Notes under the pieces: generated by a model | What the model saw: the letters and a program-made list of their open reading frames with translations, nothing else | Databases searched by the model: none | Told to the model about the DNA's origin: nothing | Assembly: GCF_000719515.1 (NCBI RefSeq) | Contig: NZ_JOGR01000007.1 | Location: 310,001 to 374,000 of the forward strand | Origin: Glycomyces sp. NRRL B-16210 | GTDB lineage: Bacteria > Actinomycetota > Actinomycetes > Mycobacteriales > Micromonosporaceae | Direction of reading: 5' to 3' | Length of the DNA: 64,000 nucleotides | Translations under genes and position numbers: made by a program | Shown: positions 27,275 to 35,309 of the stretch, piece after piece | Numbering within the stretch: the first letter of the stretch is position 1 | Layout: the number at the start of each line of letters is the position of its first letter

Positions 27275-27424
27275 CCTCCCCCGAAAGTACGAGCCCCGCT
27301 CACGGTAATCTGCTTGCAGTCCTTCGGCGCCCCAGGGCCGGCCCGCCATCGCGCGCGCCGCGCCCGCCCGCCGCGGAGGCGCCGTCCGGCACAAGACCGA
27401 ATGCCCACAGAAGGAGACCGTCCC

Positions 27425-28780
27425 TTGCAGGAGTACTCCTCCCAAGCCGCTTACGACCGCGGCGAGGCCGTCTGCGTGATCGGCGCCGGAGCCTCCGGCC
27501 TCATCGCGGTGAAGAACCTCCGCGAGAACGGCTTCGAAGTCGACTGCTACGAGCGGGACACCGTTCTCGGCGGTCTGTGGAACCCGCAGAACCAGCACAG
27601 CCCCCTGTACCCCAACACGCACCTGGTCACCTCCCGCTCCCAGACCGAGATCCCCGACTTCCCGATGCCCGACGACTGGCCGGACTACCCCTCCGCCGCC
27701 CAGATGCTCACCTACCTGACCTCCTACGCCAAGCACTTCGGGCTGTCGGAGCACATCTGGTACGGCTCGGAGATCTCCCACATCGAACCGGTCGAGGGCT
27801 CCCGCTTCGAGGTCGTCGTCAAACCCGCCGCCGGCAACGCCGCCCGCCGCCTGCGCTACGCCGCGGTCGTCATCGCCACCGGCCACCACTGGGAGCCGAA
27901 CCTGCCGTCCTACCCGGGCCAGGACCAGTACCGCGGCACCGTGCTCCACTCCTCCCAGCTCAAGGACGCCTCCCGCCTGCGCGGCAAGAACGTCCTGGTC
28001 GTCGGCGGCGGCAACTCCGGGGTCGACATCGCCTGCGAGGCCGCCGTGAACGCCGCCGGCTGCGTCCACTCCGTCCGCCGCGGCTCCTGGCACCTGCCGA
28101 AGTACCTCGGCGGCGAACCGGCCGACTTCGCGCTGGCCCGCATCGGAGCGCGCCCGAAGTTCCTGCGCCGCTTCCTCACCGACCGCCTCGTCAAGGGCCC
28201 CCGCCGCCTCGCCGCCCGCATGGGCATCGACGTGCCCGACCACGGGCCCGCCGTCGAGGAGCCGGTGCGCAACGGCCGCTACCTCGAACACGTCGGCGAC
28301 GGCTCGATCCGGCGCCGCGGCGAGGTCGCCCGCTTCGACGGGCTCGACGTGGCCTTCGCCGACGGCACCGAGATGCGCCCCGACCTCGTCGTCTTCGCCA
28401 CCGGCTACCGCCCCAAGATCACCTGCGTCTCCCCGAGGCTCCTCGGCGTCGAGGACGGCTCGCCCTTCCCTCGGCTCCTCGCCCGCATGTTCTCCCCGAA
28501 GCAGGAGACCCTCGCCGTCGTCGGGCTCGTCGAACCCGGCGTCGGCGTCCTGCCGATCGTCCACTGGCAGACCCACGCCATCGCCCACTGGCTGGAGGTG
28601 CGCCGCGGCGATCCCGAACGCGCCGTGAACTTCAAGACCCAGGTCGTCTCCGAGTCCGCCCAGTCCGCGGCCGAACCGGACGGGACCTCCCCGCGCCACC
28701 AGCTCGCCGTCGACGCCGAGGAGTACCTCGCCAGCCTCGGCCGCATCATCGACACCCTCGAACAGGAGCCCGCCAAATGA
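27425..28780 (+). CDS. Flavin-containing monooxygenase
   Basis: A 451-residue two-dinucleotide-fold flavoenzyme. The FAD site is G-A-G-A-S-G near the N-terminus, and the NADPH site is G-G-G-N-S-G near residue 200. Between them Y-P-G-Q-D-Q-Y-R-G-T-V-L-H-S-S-Q matches the FMO/BVMO fingerprint, and F-A-T-G-Y-R-P is the late FMO motif. It oxygenates heteroatoms or ketones with NADPH and O2; the substrate is unknown. The TTG at 27425 has AAGGAG 8 nt upstream and is preferred over the ATG at 27401, which would place that ribosome site inside the gene. Its stop overlaps the next start (ATGA). Confidence 0.88.
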   Translation: MQEYSSQAAYDRGEAVCVIGAGASGLIAVKNLRENGFEVDCYERDTVLGGLWNPQNQHSPLYPNTHLVTSRSQTEIPDFPMPDDWPDYPSAAQMLTYLTSYAKHFGLSEHIWYGSEISHIEPVEGSRFEVVVKPAAGNAARRLRYAAVVIATGHHWEPNLPSYPGQDQYRGTVLHSSQLKDASRLRGKNVLVVGGGNSGVDIACEAAVNAAGCVHSVRRGSWHLPKYLGGEPADFALARIGARPKFLRRFLTDRLVKGPRRLAARMGIDVPDHGPAVEEPVRNGRYLEHVGDGSIRRRGEVARFDGLDVAFADGTEMRPDLVVFATGYRPKITCVSPRLLGVEDGSPFPRLLARMFSPKQETLAVVGLVEPGVGVLPIVHWQTHAIAHWLEVRRGDPERAVNFKTQVVSESAQSAAEPDGTSPRHQLAVDAEEYLASLGRIIDTLEQEPAK

Positions 28781-29406
28781 GCCTCACCGCCTGGGCCCGG
28801 CGCGCCCGCACCCCCGAGCCGGCCCCCGTCGCCCGCGAGATCGCCTACCTCGAGCCCGCCGACCTGTTCGACTCCGACATCAAGGACGACCCGGAGGCCA
28901 GCCCGGTCCTGTGCTGCACCGGCGACCCCGCCGGCGCGGCGGCCTTCAACGCCTCGTGGCTCAAGCGGATCGCCAGCACCGGCCGGTACGCCGGGGCCGT
29001 GAGCGTCCGCGGCCAGGGCGGCACGCCCGCCGCGGAGGGCGGCCTCGACGCCCGCGCGCACGACGTGGTCCAGGCGGCCGTCACCGTCCCCCGCCAGGCC
29101 GTCCTCATCGGACACCGCGAGGGCGCGGCCTGGGCGGCGCTGGCCGCCGGGCGCTACCCGGCCGCGGGGCTCGTGCTCGTGTCGCCGCGCCAGTTCCCCA
29201 AGCAGCCGCCCAAGCCCGTCGGCGGCCCGCCGGTCCTGCTCGTGGTGAGCGAGTCCGAGTCGCAGTCGAAGGAGGTCCAGTCGGTCACCGCCGCCTACGG
29301 CGTGGCCCCGCTGACCTTCGCGGGCGGGCCCGACGACGTGTTCAAGGGCGCCGCGGCCGACGGCCTGCTCGACGCGATCCTCTCCTGGCTCGCCCCCAAG
29401 AACTGA
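28777..29406 (+). CDS. Degenerate alpha/beta-hydrolase-like protein
   Basis: A 209-residue protein coupled to the monooxygenase by a 4-bp overlap. The middle follows an alpha/beta-hydrolase core: a strand, then V-L-I-G-H-R-E-G-A-A-W-A, then A-G-L-V-L-V-S-P. The nucleophile elbow G-x-S-x-G reads G-H-R-E-G, so Ser is replaced by Arg. The acid position may be in G-G-P-D-D-V-F, but I see no catalytic His before the C-terminus. It is therefore probably not a hydrolase. It may act as a partner of the monooxygenase or as a binding protein. The coupling suggests the two work together. Confidence 0.75.
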   Translation: MSLTAWARRARTPEPAPVAREIAYLEPADLFDSDIKDDPEASPVLCCTGDPAGAAAFNASWLKRIASTGRYAGAVSVRGQGGTPAAEGGLDARAHDVVQAAVTVPRQAVLIGHREGAAWAALAAGRYPAAGLVLVSPRQFPKQPPKPVGGPPVLLVVSESESQSKEVQSVTAAYGVAPLTFAGGPDDVFKGAAADGLLDAILSWLAPKN

Positions 29407-29462
29407 ACGGGCCCTTCGCGAAGCGAAGCCTTAGGCACGGCGCTTGGCCGGCCGCGCCGGGT

Positions 29463-29945
29463 TCAGACCACGGCACCGTCGTCGGTGTCGTCGGCGTCCC
29501 GGTCCGGCCGCAGCCGGTTGATGAGCAGCCACACGCCGATGAGGAACCCGACGATGCCGACCAGGCGCCCCGGGTTCGTGCCCAGCGGCGCGAGGCCCGG
29601 GTTCACCACCATCGCGATCCCGCCGATGATGAGCAGCAGGCCGCCGATCGCCGGGAGGCTCGGCCACGGCAGCGGCGGCGGCTCGGGCGGCTCGTACCGG
29701 TCCTCTTCGTCTTCTGGGAGCTCGGCGTCCCACAGCTCCAGCAGCGTCGGCTCCTCGTCCGGCTCCGGTGCGGGGGCCGGCTCGGGCTCGGGCTTCTCGG
29801 CCTCCACCTCGTAGCCGGTCGGCTGCTTCGACTCGGTCTCGCCGAAGGCCTTGACGAGTTCTTCGAAGCGCCGGTCCACGTCCTCAGGACGCAGCTCGCC
29901 GTCCTCGCGCTCGCCGCTCTCGGGTTCGTCGCCGCGGTCAGTCAT
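29463..29945 (-). CDS. Acidic two-helix membrane protein, conserved hypothetical
   Basis: A 160-residue protein. Residues 1-92 are strongly acidic and Pro-rich with E-P-E-P-A-P-A-P-E-P repeats. Two membrane segments follow (about 96-112 and 126-142), joined by a short loop N-P-G-L-A-P-L-G-T-N-P-G, and the tail is again acidic. The gene overlaps the stop of the upstream esterase by 8 bp, so the two are probably translated together. I do not recognise a function. Confidence 0.75.
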   Translation of the reverse strand: MTDRGDEPESGEREDGELRPEDVDRRFEELVKAFGETESKQPTGYEVEAEKPEPEPAPAPEPDEEPTLLELWDAELPEDEEDRYEPPEPPPLPWPSLPAIGGLLLIIGGIAMVVNPGLAPLGTNPGRLVGIVGFLIGVWLLINRLRPDRDADDTDDGAVV

Positions 29946-30708
29946 GGACGCCTCGGGTTCGCACCAGCTGCCGGTCCATGAACGCGGCGCTCTCGCTGAA
30001 GATCAGTTCGGCGTCGTAGTCGAGCGTCGCGACGTGGTAGCTGCGTTGCAGCACCGTCGACTCGACGTCCTTCGACCGCACGCCCGCCCGGATCACCGCG
30101 CTGTTGCGCGGGTTCACCACGTGGTCCTCAGCGCTCGTGAAGATCCGCAGCGGCACGGTCACGCGCGCCAGCTCCGGGCGCGTCACCTTCCACAGCCGCC
30201 GCAGCGACGCGTACGCCGCCACCGGGGTGCGGCTGGTCGTCTTCTCGCGCACGTCGGGCTTGTTCAAGTCGGAGCCGATCGCGGCCACGCTCGGCATCAC
30301 GTACTGCAGCGCTGGGGCCAGGAACCCGTGCGGCTTGTCGTCGAAGATCGCCGGATTGACCAGCACCAGGCCCGCCAGGTCGCCCCCGCGCAGCTCCGCG
30401 AGCCGCAGCGACAGCGAACCGCCCATCGACAGGCCGCCGGCGAACACCGGCCGCCCCAGAGCGAGCGCCTCGTCCAACGCGGCGTCCAGGCGCGCGTACC
30501 ACTGCTGCCAGGTCGACTTCGCGAGCACCTGCCAGGTGTCCCCGTGGCCGGTCAGCAGCGGCGCGATCACGTTGAAGCCGGAGTCTCTGAGGTACTCGCC
30601 CCACGGGCGCATGCTCGCCGGGTCAGAGGTGAACCCGTGGCACAGGAGCATCGTCGCCTTCGCCTCGGAGCCGAGGTCGAACGTGAACTCCTCGGAATCG
30701 GTCGTCAC
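29938..30708 (-). CDS. Alpha/beta hydrolase, carboxylesterase/monoglyceride-lipase type
   Basis: A 256-residue cytosolic hydrolase. It has the oxyanion-loop C-H-G-F-T-S-D near residue 23, the nucleophile elbow G-L-S-M-G-G, the acid in S-A-E-D-H-V-V-N, and a late His in S-Y-H-V-A-T-L-D. This order fits the Est/monoglyceride-lipase group. The GTG at 30708 has GGAGG about 5 nt upstream. The frame stays open to 30960, but that extension has the composition of non-coding sequence. It is followed by the acidic membrane protein with an 8-bp overlap. Confidence 0.88.
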   Translation of the reverse strand: MTTDSEEFTFDLGSEAKATMLLCHGFTSDPASMRPWGEYLRDSGFNVIAPLLTGHGDTWQVLAKSTWQQWYARLDAALDEALALGRPVFAGGLSMGGSLSLRLAELRGGDLAGLVLVNPAIFDDKPHGFLAPALQYVMPSVAAIGSDLNKPDVREKTTSRTPVAAYASLRRLWKVTRPELARVTVPLRIFTSAEDHVVNPRNSAVIRAGVRSKDVESTVLQRSYHVATLDYDAELIFSESAAFMDRQLVRTRGVHD

Positions 30709-30919
30709 GTCGCCTCCCGGGTCGCTGACTGACGGGGCGTGGGATTCGCCATTGCCGGTCCCCTTTCGCGCTGCCTGCCCATTCTCGCACGGGTGCGCCG
30801 GTCGCTGCCACCGCGCGGGAAGGGGTTCCGTACCCGGTCGCGCGGGCCGCGCGACCTCTCTGAGCGCAACCGCGCGGGGCCCGGCGGTGTTCCCGATATC
30901 GGAGATTGACTGGTGCCGA

Positions 30920-30925
30920 TACGCT
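30920..30925 (+). promoter_or_regulatory. -10 element (TACGCT) of plsC-like gene
   Basis: TACGCT ends 7 nt before the GTG at 30933, with no Shine-Dalgarno sequence between. Confidence 0.45.
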
Positions 30926-30932
30926 TGGACCC

Positions 30933-31613
30933 GTGATCTACTGGGTGTTGAAGGCGACATTGGGCTCGCTGCTGTGGGCGGTGTGGCGCCCGCAGGTCGA
31001 AGGGCTCGAACACGTGCCCGAAGGGGGGCCGGCGATCCTCGCCTCGAACCACCTCGCCGTCATCGACTCGTTCTTCCTGCCGCTGGTGGTCAAACGGCGG
31101 GTCACGTTCATCGCGAAAGAGGAGTACTTCACCGGCACCGGCCTCAAAGGCTGGTTCGTCCGCATGTTCATGGGCGCCGTCGGCGTGATCCCGGTCGACC
31201 GGGCCGGCGGCGAGGCCGCCAACGCCTCGCTCGACACCGGGAAGCGCGTGCTCTCCGAGGGGCGCCTGTTCGGGATCTACCCGGAGGGGACGCGCTCGCC
31301 GGACGGGCGCCTGTACCGCGGCAAGACCGGGGTGGCCCGCCTCGCCCTCCAGACGGGGGCGCCGGTCGTGCCCGTCGCGATGCTCAACACCCGTGAGCTC
31401 CAGCCGATCGGGAAGCGGATCCCGCGCCGCGGCCGCGTGAAGATCAAGATCGGCCCGTCGCTGGACTTCAGCCGCTACCGCGAGCTGGTGGGGGACCGGT
31501 TCATCGAGCGGGCCGTGACCGACGAGGTCATGGACGCCCTCCGCGAACTCTCCGGCCAGGACTACGTCGACGAGTACGCCGCGAAGCTCAAGGAACGCGG
31601 CCAGGAGGCCTAG
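30933..31613 (+). CDS. plsC: 1-acylglycerol-3-phosphate acyltransferase
   Basis: A 226-residue PlsC-family enzyme of the membrane surface that acylates lysophosphatidate or a similar lipid. The catalytic N-H-x4-D motif is N-H-L-A-V-I-D, F-x-x-R-type F-M-G-A-V-G-V-I-P-V-D-R follows, and the glycerol-phosphate site is Y-P-E-G-T-R-S-P-D-G. A hydrophobic N-terminus anchors it. GTG 30933 gives the normal length and sits 7 nt after a TANNNT element. The TTG at 30906 would add nine residues. It is divergent from the esterase. Confidence 0.92.
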   Translation: MIYWVLKATLGSLLWAVWRPQVEGLEHVPEGGPAILASNHLAVIDSFFLPLVVKRRVTFIAKEEYFTGTGLKGWFVRMFMGAVGVIPVDRAGGEAANASLDTGKRVLSEGRLFGIYPEGTRSPDGRLYRGKTGVARLALQTGAPVVPVAMLNTRELQPIGKRIPRRGRVKIKIGPSLDFSRYRELVGDRFIERAVTDEVMDALRELSGQDYVDEYAAKLKERGQEA

Positions 31614-31633
31614 ACCGGCCGCACCTTATTACT

Positions 31634-31812
31634 ATTCGGCGCCGGCGATGCGCTTCCGATGAGGCACTGCCGCTTCGGTCCGGCTCCGCCGCTGCCTTTC
31701 GGTCCGGTTCTCGGCTCCGCCGCTGAACCTCGACTGGGCATTCGGCTCCGCCGCTGCGCTTCCGTCAAGTTCTCGGCTCCGCCGCCATGCTTCTTATTCG
31801 GCTCCGCCGAAG
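31634..31812 (-). repeat. Tandem repeats of TTCGGCTCCGCCGCTG, about 30-bp period
   Basis: The core CGGCTCCGCCG recurs at 31681, 31712, 31743, 31773 and 31799, with a degenerate copy near 31636. Spacings are 31, 31, 30 and 26 bp. The last copy lies inside the crp coding end, where it encodes F-G-G-A-E on the minus strand. The others fill the intergenic space after plsC. Confidence 0.8.
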
Positions 31813-32483
31813 CCTGCCCTCCGCCGCAGCGCCGGCAGGTCCACCACCACGATCTTGCGGCCCTCGGTCCGCAGCCAGCCCCGGTTCGCGAAGATCCCGA
31901 TCGCCTGGTTCACGCTCTGGCGCGAACCGCCGGCCATCTCCGCGAGCTGCGTCTGGTTCAACTCGATCGTCGTCATCGGCGAGGAGTGCTGCTCCGCCAA
32001 GCGCACCAGCGTCTTCGCCACCCGCCCCGGCAGGTCCAGGAACACGTGGTCCGAGGACTGCTCGGTCAGGCGCCGCACGATCATGCCCATCGACCGCAGC
32101 ACCGCGTCGAGCATCTTCGGGTTGCCGTGCACCAGCTCCAGGAACGAGGACCGCGCCAGCGCCAGCGCCGAGGTGTCCTCGAGCGCCTCCGCGCTGGCCG
32201 AACGGGGCGAGCCGTCCAGCAGCGAGACCTCGCCGAGCACTTCGGGCGCGCGGGCGACGTGGAGCATGGCCCGCTCGCCGGTCGCGGCGGTGCGGAAGAC
32301 GCTCACCGCCCCGGACCGGATCATGATGAGCGACTCGCCGGGCTCGCCCTCGAAGAACAGCAGGTGCCCGCGCCGGTAGTGGCGCTGTACGGCCACCCCC
32401 GCGATCTGTCGCCGTGCCTGCGGGTCGAGGCCGGCGAACATGGCGACGCCTGCAAGCGGGTCTTCAGATGGGCTGACACCCAT
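31794..32483 (-). CDS. crp: Crp/Fnr-family transcription regulator
   Basis: A 229-residue regulator. The N-terminal cyclic-nucleotide domain (about 12-125) has F-A-G-L-D-P and G-E-V-S-L-L-D-G-S-P-R-S-A-S, close to the cAMP phosphate-binding cassette G-E-x-x-L-x-x-x-x-R-S-A-x. The C-terminal Crp-type helix-turn-helix has T-Q-L-A-E-M-A-G-G-S-R-Q-S-V-N-Q. These features fit the cAMP-responsive actinobacterial Crp. The ATG at 32483 has GGGGGAG 5 nt upstream. The frame extends to 32714, but that part lacks coding character. The last codons belong to a tandem repeat array. Confidence 0.92.
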   Translation of the reverse strand: MGVSPSEDPLAGVAMFAGLDPQARRQIAGVAVQRHYRRGHLLFFEGEPGESLIMIRSGAVSVFRTAATGERAMLHVARAPEVLGEVSLLDGSPRSASAEALEDTSALALARSSFLELVHGNPKMLDAVLRSMGMIVRRLTEQSSDHVFLDLPGRVAKTLVRLAEQHSSPMTTIELNQTQLAEMAGGSRQSVNQAIGIFANRGWLRTEGRKIVVVDLPALRRRAGFGGAE

Positions 32484-32811
32484 AGTTCTCCCCCTTCGGT
32501 GGGTCCCGGGTCCGCGGGTTCCCTCCGATGATCGCTGTCTTTTCCGTCGTTGTACAGAGCCCGGTGTCGGAAACTTCACGCTCCGTTGGGCCGTGTGTCC
32601 AGACGGCGCACTTGTCGCTCGACCGAGTGTACGATCAAGTCTACGTGCTTTCACGTTGATTGTCCGGTATCGCAGGTCTCGGGCGTGGATGGCTAGGTCA
32701 GATTCCGGCTGCATGATCGTATGGCGTAGCGTCGACTCGATACCGGCGACATTCGGGTGCGGGCCAAGAAGGACCGAAAAGACCGCCCGTGATCATACGA
32801 AAGGCCGATGC
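32484..32811. other. 328-bp divergent region crp / RNase AS
   Basis: No gene is supportable here. The dyad ACGTG-CTTT-CACGT lies at 32643-32656. Its 4-nt centre does not fit the 6-nt centre of a canonical Crp site, so auto-regulation is not shown. Both promoters must be here. Confidence 0.4.
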
Positions 32812-33366
32812 GTGGCGTACCGATACTTCTACGATTGCGAGTTCATCGAGGATGGTCGCACCATCGACCTGGTCTCGATCGCGGTCGTCGACGAGCACGG
32901 CCGCGAGTACTACGCAGTGTCGACCGAGTTCGATCCGTCCCGGGCCATAGATTGGGTGCGGCGCAACGTCCTCGACAAGCTGCCGCCCCCGGCCAGTTCG
33001 CTGTGGAAGGACCGCACCACGATCCGCGACGAGCTCTACGAGTTCCTGGTCGCGCCGGTGCGCAAGAAGACCGGTTCGCATCCGGGCGAGCGGGTCGAGC
33101 TGTGGGCGTGGATCGGCGCGTACGACCATGTGGTCCTCGCGCAGTTGTGGGGCACGATGCCGGAGCTGCCGCGGGCGCTGCCGCGCATGACCAAGGACCT
33201 GCGCCAGCGCTGGGAGGACCTGGGCCGCCCGGACCTGCCGGTCACCCCCGAGGCGGACCTCCACGACGCCTTGACCGACGCGCAGCTCAACCTGGCCCGC
33301 TGGAAGGCCCTGGAGAGCTTCCGCAAGGAGCGCTCGGCCTACGGCCCGGTCGACTCGCACCGCTGA
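32812..33366 (+). CDS. RNase AS-type 3'-5' exoribonuclease
   Basis: A 184-residue DEDD-fold nuclease that matches the mycobacterial polyadenylate-specific exoribonuclease RNase AS (Rv2179c group). The first acidic pair is in Y-F-Y-D-C-E-F-I-E-D-G, the third Asp in G-A-Y-D-H-V-V-L-A-Q-L-W-G, and the final His-Asp region in L-H-D-A-L-T-D-A-Q. The family trims adenylate-rich RNA 3' ends with magnesium. GTG 32812 gives the usual V-A-Y-R-Y-F-Y-D start and has AAAGG about 9 nt upstream. The C-terminal tail is slightly longer than usual. Confidence 0.9.
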   Translation: MAYRYFYDCEFIEDGRTIDLVSIAVVDEHGREYYAVSTEFDPSRAIDWVRRNVLDKLPPPASSLWKDRTTIRDELYEFLVAPVRKKTGSHPGERVELWAWIGAYDHVVLAQLWGTMPELPRALPRMTKDLRQRWEDLGRPDLPVTPEADLHDALTDAQLNLARWKALESFRKERSAYGPVDSHR

Positions 33367-33478
33367 GGCGCCGCGTCAGCACCCCTGGCCTGCGTCTTCC
33401 GCCCCCGATATAGGCTGGGCGGTGTTTCGGCAATGAGGCCGCCCAGTTAACAGTCCTCACTCCAGGGAGTAAAGACAC

Positions 33479-34504
33479 ATGCGCATTGGCGTGCTCACCG
33501 GCGGCGGCGACTGCCCCGGTCTCAACGCGGTCATCCGGGCCGCGGTCCGCAAGGGCACCAAGGAATTCGGTCACGAGTTCGTGGGCTTCCGCTACGGCTG
33601 GAGGGGCCCGATCGAGGGCATCACGCAGCCCCTCGACTGGGAGTCGGTCGAGGGCATCCTCGACCAGGGCGGCACCATCCTCCACTCCTCGCGCACCAAC
33701 CCTTACAAGATCGAGGGCGGCGTCGAGGCCATCAAGAAGAACATGGCCGCACTGGGCGTGGACGCGCTCATCGCGATCGGCGGCGAGGACACCCTCGGCG
33801 TCGCGACGAAGCTGACCGCCGACGGCGTCAACTGCGTCGGCGTGCCGAAGACCATCGACAACGACCTCTCGGGCACCGACTACACGTTCGGTTTCGACAC
33901 CGCCGTGAACATCGCGACCGAGGCGATCGACCGCCTGTGGACGACCGCGGAGTCGCACGACCGCTGCCTGGTCGTGGAGATCATGGGCCGCCACGCCGGC
34001 TGGATGACCCTGCACGCGGGGATCGCCGGCGGCGCGAACGTCGTGCTCATCCCCGAGGTCGCCTTCGACATCGAGAAGGTCGCGGCGTTCGTCAAGGACC
34101 GCAAGGACGCGGGCAAGGCCACGATCGTGGCCGTCTCCGAGGGCGCCCACGCCGAGACCGGCATGGTCCTCAAGGACGGCGAGGTCGACGCGTTCGGCCA
34201 CGTCAAGCTCGGCGGCGTCGGCGACTGGGTCGCCGCGGAGATCAAGGAGCGCGCCGAGATCGAGACGCGCGCGATCATCCTCGGGCACCTCCAGCGCGGC
34301 GGCACCCCCACCGCGTTCGACCGGGTGCTCGCGACCCGCCTGGGCCTCGAAGCGGCCTCGGCGGTCCAGGAGGGCGACTTCGGCAAGATGATGGCGCTCC
34401 AGGGCACCAACGTCGTGCGCATCCCGATCCACGAGGGCACCGACGAGCTCAAGACCGTTCCCGTCGAGCGCTACGCCGAGGCCGAGGTCTTCTTCGGCGT
34501 GTAA
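33479..34504 (+). CDS. pfkA: 6-phosphofructokinase, group III, with PPi-type active-site residues
   Basis: A 341-residue phosphofructokinase acting on fructose 6-phosphate in glycolysis. It starts G-V-L-T-G-G-G-D-C-P-G-L-N, has P-K-T-I-D-N-D, M-G-R-H-A-G-W-M and G-H-L-Q-R-G-G-T-P. The donor-site residues are Asp104 (G-G-E-D-T) and Lys124 (V-P-K-T). In this superfamily Gly104 marks ATP-dependent enzymes, whereas Asp104 with Lys124 marks pyrophosphate-dependent ones. By sequence it is thus predicted to use PPi, reversibly. The ATG has GGGAG upstream. A perfect 13-bp hairpin follows. Group assignment is firm, the PPi preference is inferred from these two residues. Confidence 0.93.
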   Translation: MRIGVLTGGGDCPGLNAVIRAAVRKGTKEFGHEFVGFRYGWRGPIEGITQPLDWESVEGILDQGGTILHSSRTNPYKIEGGVEAIKKNMAALGVDALIAIGGEDTLGVATKLTADGVNCVGVPKTIDNDLSGTDYTFGFDTAVNIATEAIDRLWTTAESHDRCLVVEIMGRHAGWMTLHAGIAGGANVVLIPEVAFDIEKVAAFVKDRKDAGKATIVAVSEGAHAETGMVLKDGEVDAFGHVKLGGVGDWVAAEIKERAEIETRAIILGHLQRGGTPTAFDRVLATRLGLEAASAVQEGDFGKMMALQGTNVVRIPIHEGTDELKTVPVERYAEAEVFFGV

Positions 34505-34538
34505 GCGGCACCGACCACAAAGTACGGACAGCGCGCAA

Positions 34539-34578
34539 CCACGGGCACGCCCGGTCGTTAGACCTGGCGTGCCCGTGG
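34539..34578 (+). terminator. 13-bp hairpin after pfkA that overlaps the next start codon
   Basis: Arms 34539-34551 and 34566-34578 are perfectly complementary over 13 bp with a 14-nt loop. The right arm contains the GTG start (34569-34571) of the next gene, so the structure may both end pfkA transcripts and mask that start. Confidence 0.6.
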
Positions 34579-34952
34579 CCTTCGCAGAGACTGATCCGTC
34601 CGAGACGATCGGCGAGATCCCGCACCTCACCGACTTCTCGTTTCACAAGACCCTGCCGGACATTGACTTCGAGGCGGTCCCGGTCACCGGGCTCGACGCC
34701 GACTTCTACCGCCGCCCGGTCGCCGGGCGCCTGCTCAGCGTCGGCGTGTACCGGTTCGCGGGCGCCGAGACCCACCGCGCCTGGGGCTGGGTGGGCGAGG
34801 CGCACTGCTCCTGGCACGCCTACCGCGACCCCGCCGGCGGCTTCCACGGCCCGTTCCCAGGCTGCCCGCTGCTGCGGCTGCTCCGCGACGGGAACCGCGT
34901 CGTCGGGTTCGAACTCGGCTCAGGGAGCCTCGCCCGCGAGTTCCTCCTGTGA
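34569..34952 (+). CDS. Hypothetical protein, 127 aa
   Basis: I do not recognise a family. The protein is soluble and small, with many aromatic residues (H-R-A-W-G-W-V-G-E-A-H-C-S-W-H-A-Y) and no signal or membrane segment. Codon use is GC-rich at third positions like its neighbours, which supports coding. The GTG start lies in the right arm of the pfkA hairpin and no Shine-Dalgarno sequence is visible, so the true start is uncertain (GTG 34575 is next). The 3' end overlaps the convergent membrane protein gene by 33 bp. Confidence 0.55.
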   Translation: MPVAFAETDPSETIGEIPHLTDFSFHKTLPDIDFEAVPVTGLDADFYRRPVAGRLLSVGVYRFAGAETHRAWGWVGEAHCSWHAYRDPAGGFHGPFPGCPLLRLLRDGNRVVGFELGSGSLAREFLL

Positions 34953-35309
34953 GGCCGCTCGTTCGAGGCGGGTGGCCCGCCGGGTGTAGACGATGGCCGC
35001 CACACTGATCGCGAGCCCGAGGAACAGCCCGCTGCCGGCGAACAGCGCCGAGGCCCCCGGCGAGAAGCCGAGGATCGCCACCGGCACCTGCACGAGCGCG
35101 ATCAGGCCGACCAGCAGCCATTTACTGCGACCCTTGCCCCACAGCAGCGCCGTCCACAGCGGCGCGACCACGATGGCGAGCGTCGCGATGTCGAGTGCCC
35201 AGTGCACCACCGGATTGTGGACCCGGTCGTGCTGGAACGCCATCGCCGGACTCGCGACCGAGACGATCATGGCGGCGACGAGCGCTATGAAGCCGAGACG
35301 ACGTGTCAT
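34920..35309 (-). CDS. Small membrane protein with signal-like N-terminus, hypothetical
   Basis: A 129-residue protein with four hydrophobic segments. The first resembles a signal peptide ending A-M-A, followed by H-D-R-V-H-N-P-V-V-H-W, then three membrane segments and a short Arg/Glu-rich tail. The ATG at 35309 has AAAGGAGG six nt upstream, one of the best ribosome sites in the window. The function is unknown. It overlaps the convergent hypothetical gene by 33 bp. Confidence 0.7.
   Translation of the reverse strand: MTRRLGFIALVAAMIVSVASPAMAFQHDRVHNPVVHWALDIATLAIVVAPLWTALLWGKGRSKWLLVGLIALVQVPVAILGFSPGASALFAGSGLFLGLAISVAAIVYTRRATRLERAASQEELAGEAP

Noticed and set aside
27401..27425. ATG at 27401 as start of the flavin monooxygenase
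   Set aside because: It would place the only good AAGGAG inside the coding sequence. The TTG at 27425 is correctly spaced from it.
32643..32656. ACGTG-CTTT-CACGT as a Crp auto-regulatory site
   Set aside because: The canonical Crp site is TGTGA-n6-TCACA. The 4-nt centre and sequence do not fit.
34539..34578. Riboswitch at the pfkA/hypothetical junction
   Set aside because: A single stem with a 14-nt loop is seen. Nothing resembles a known aptamer.
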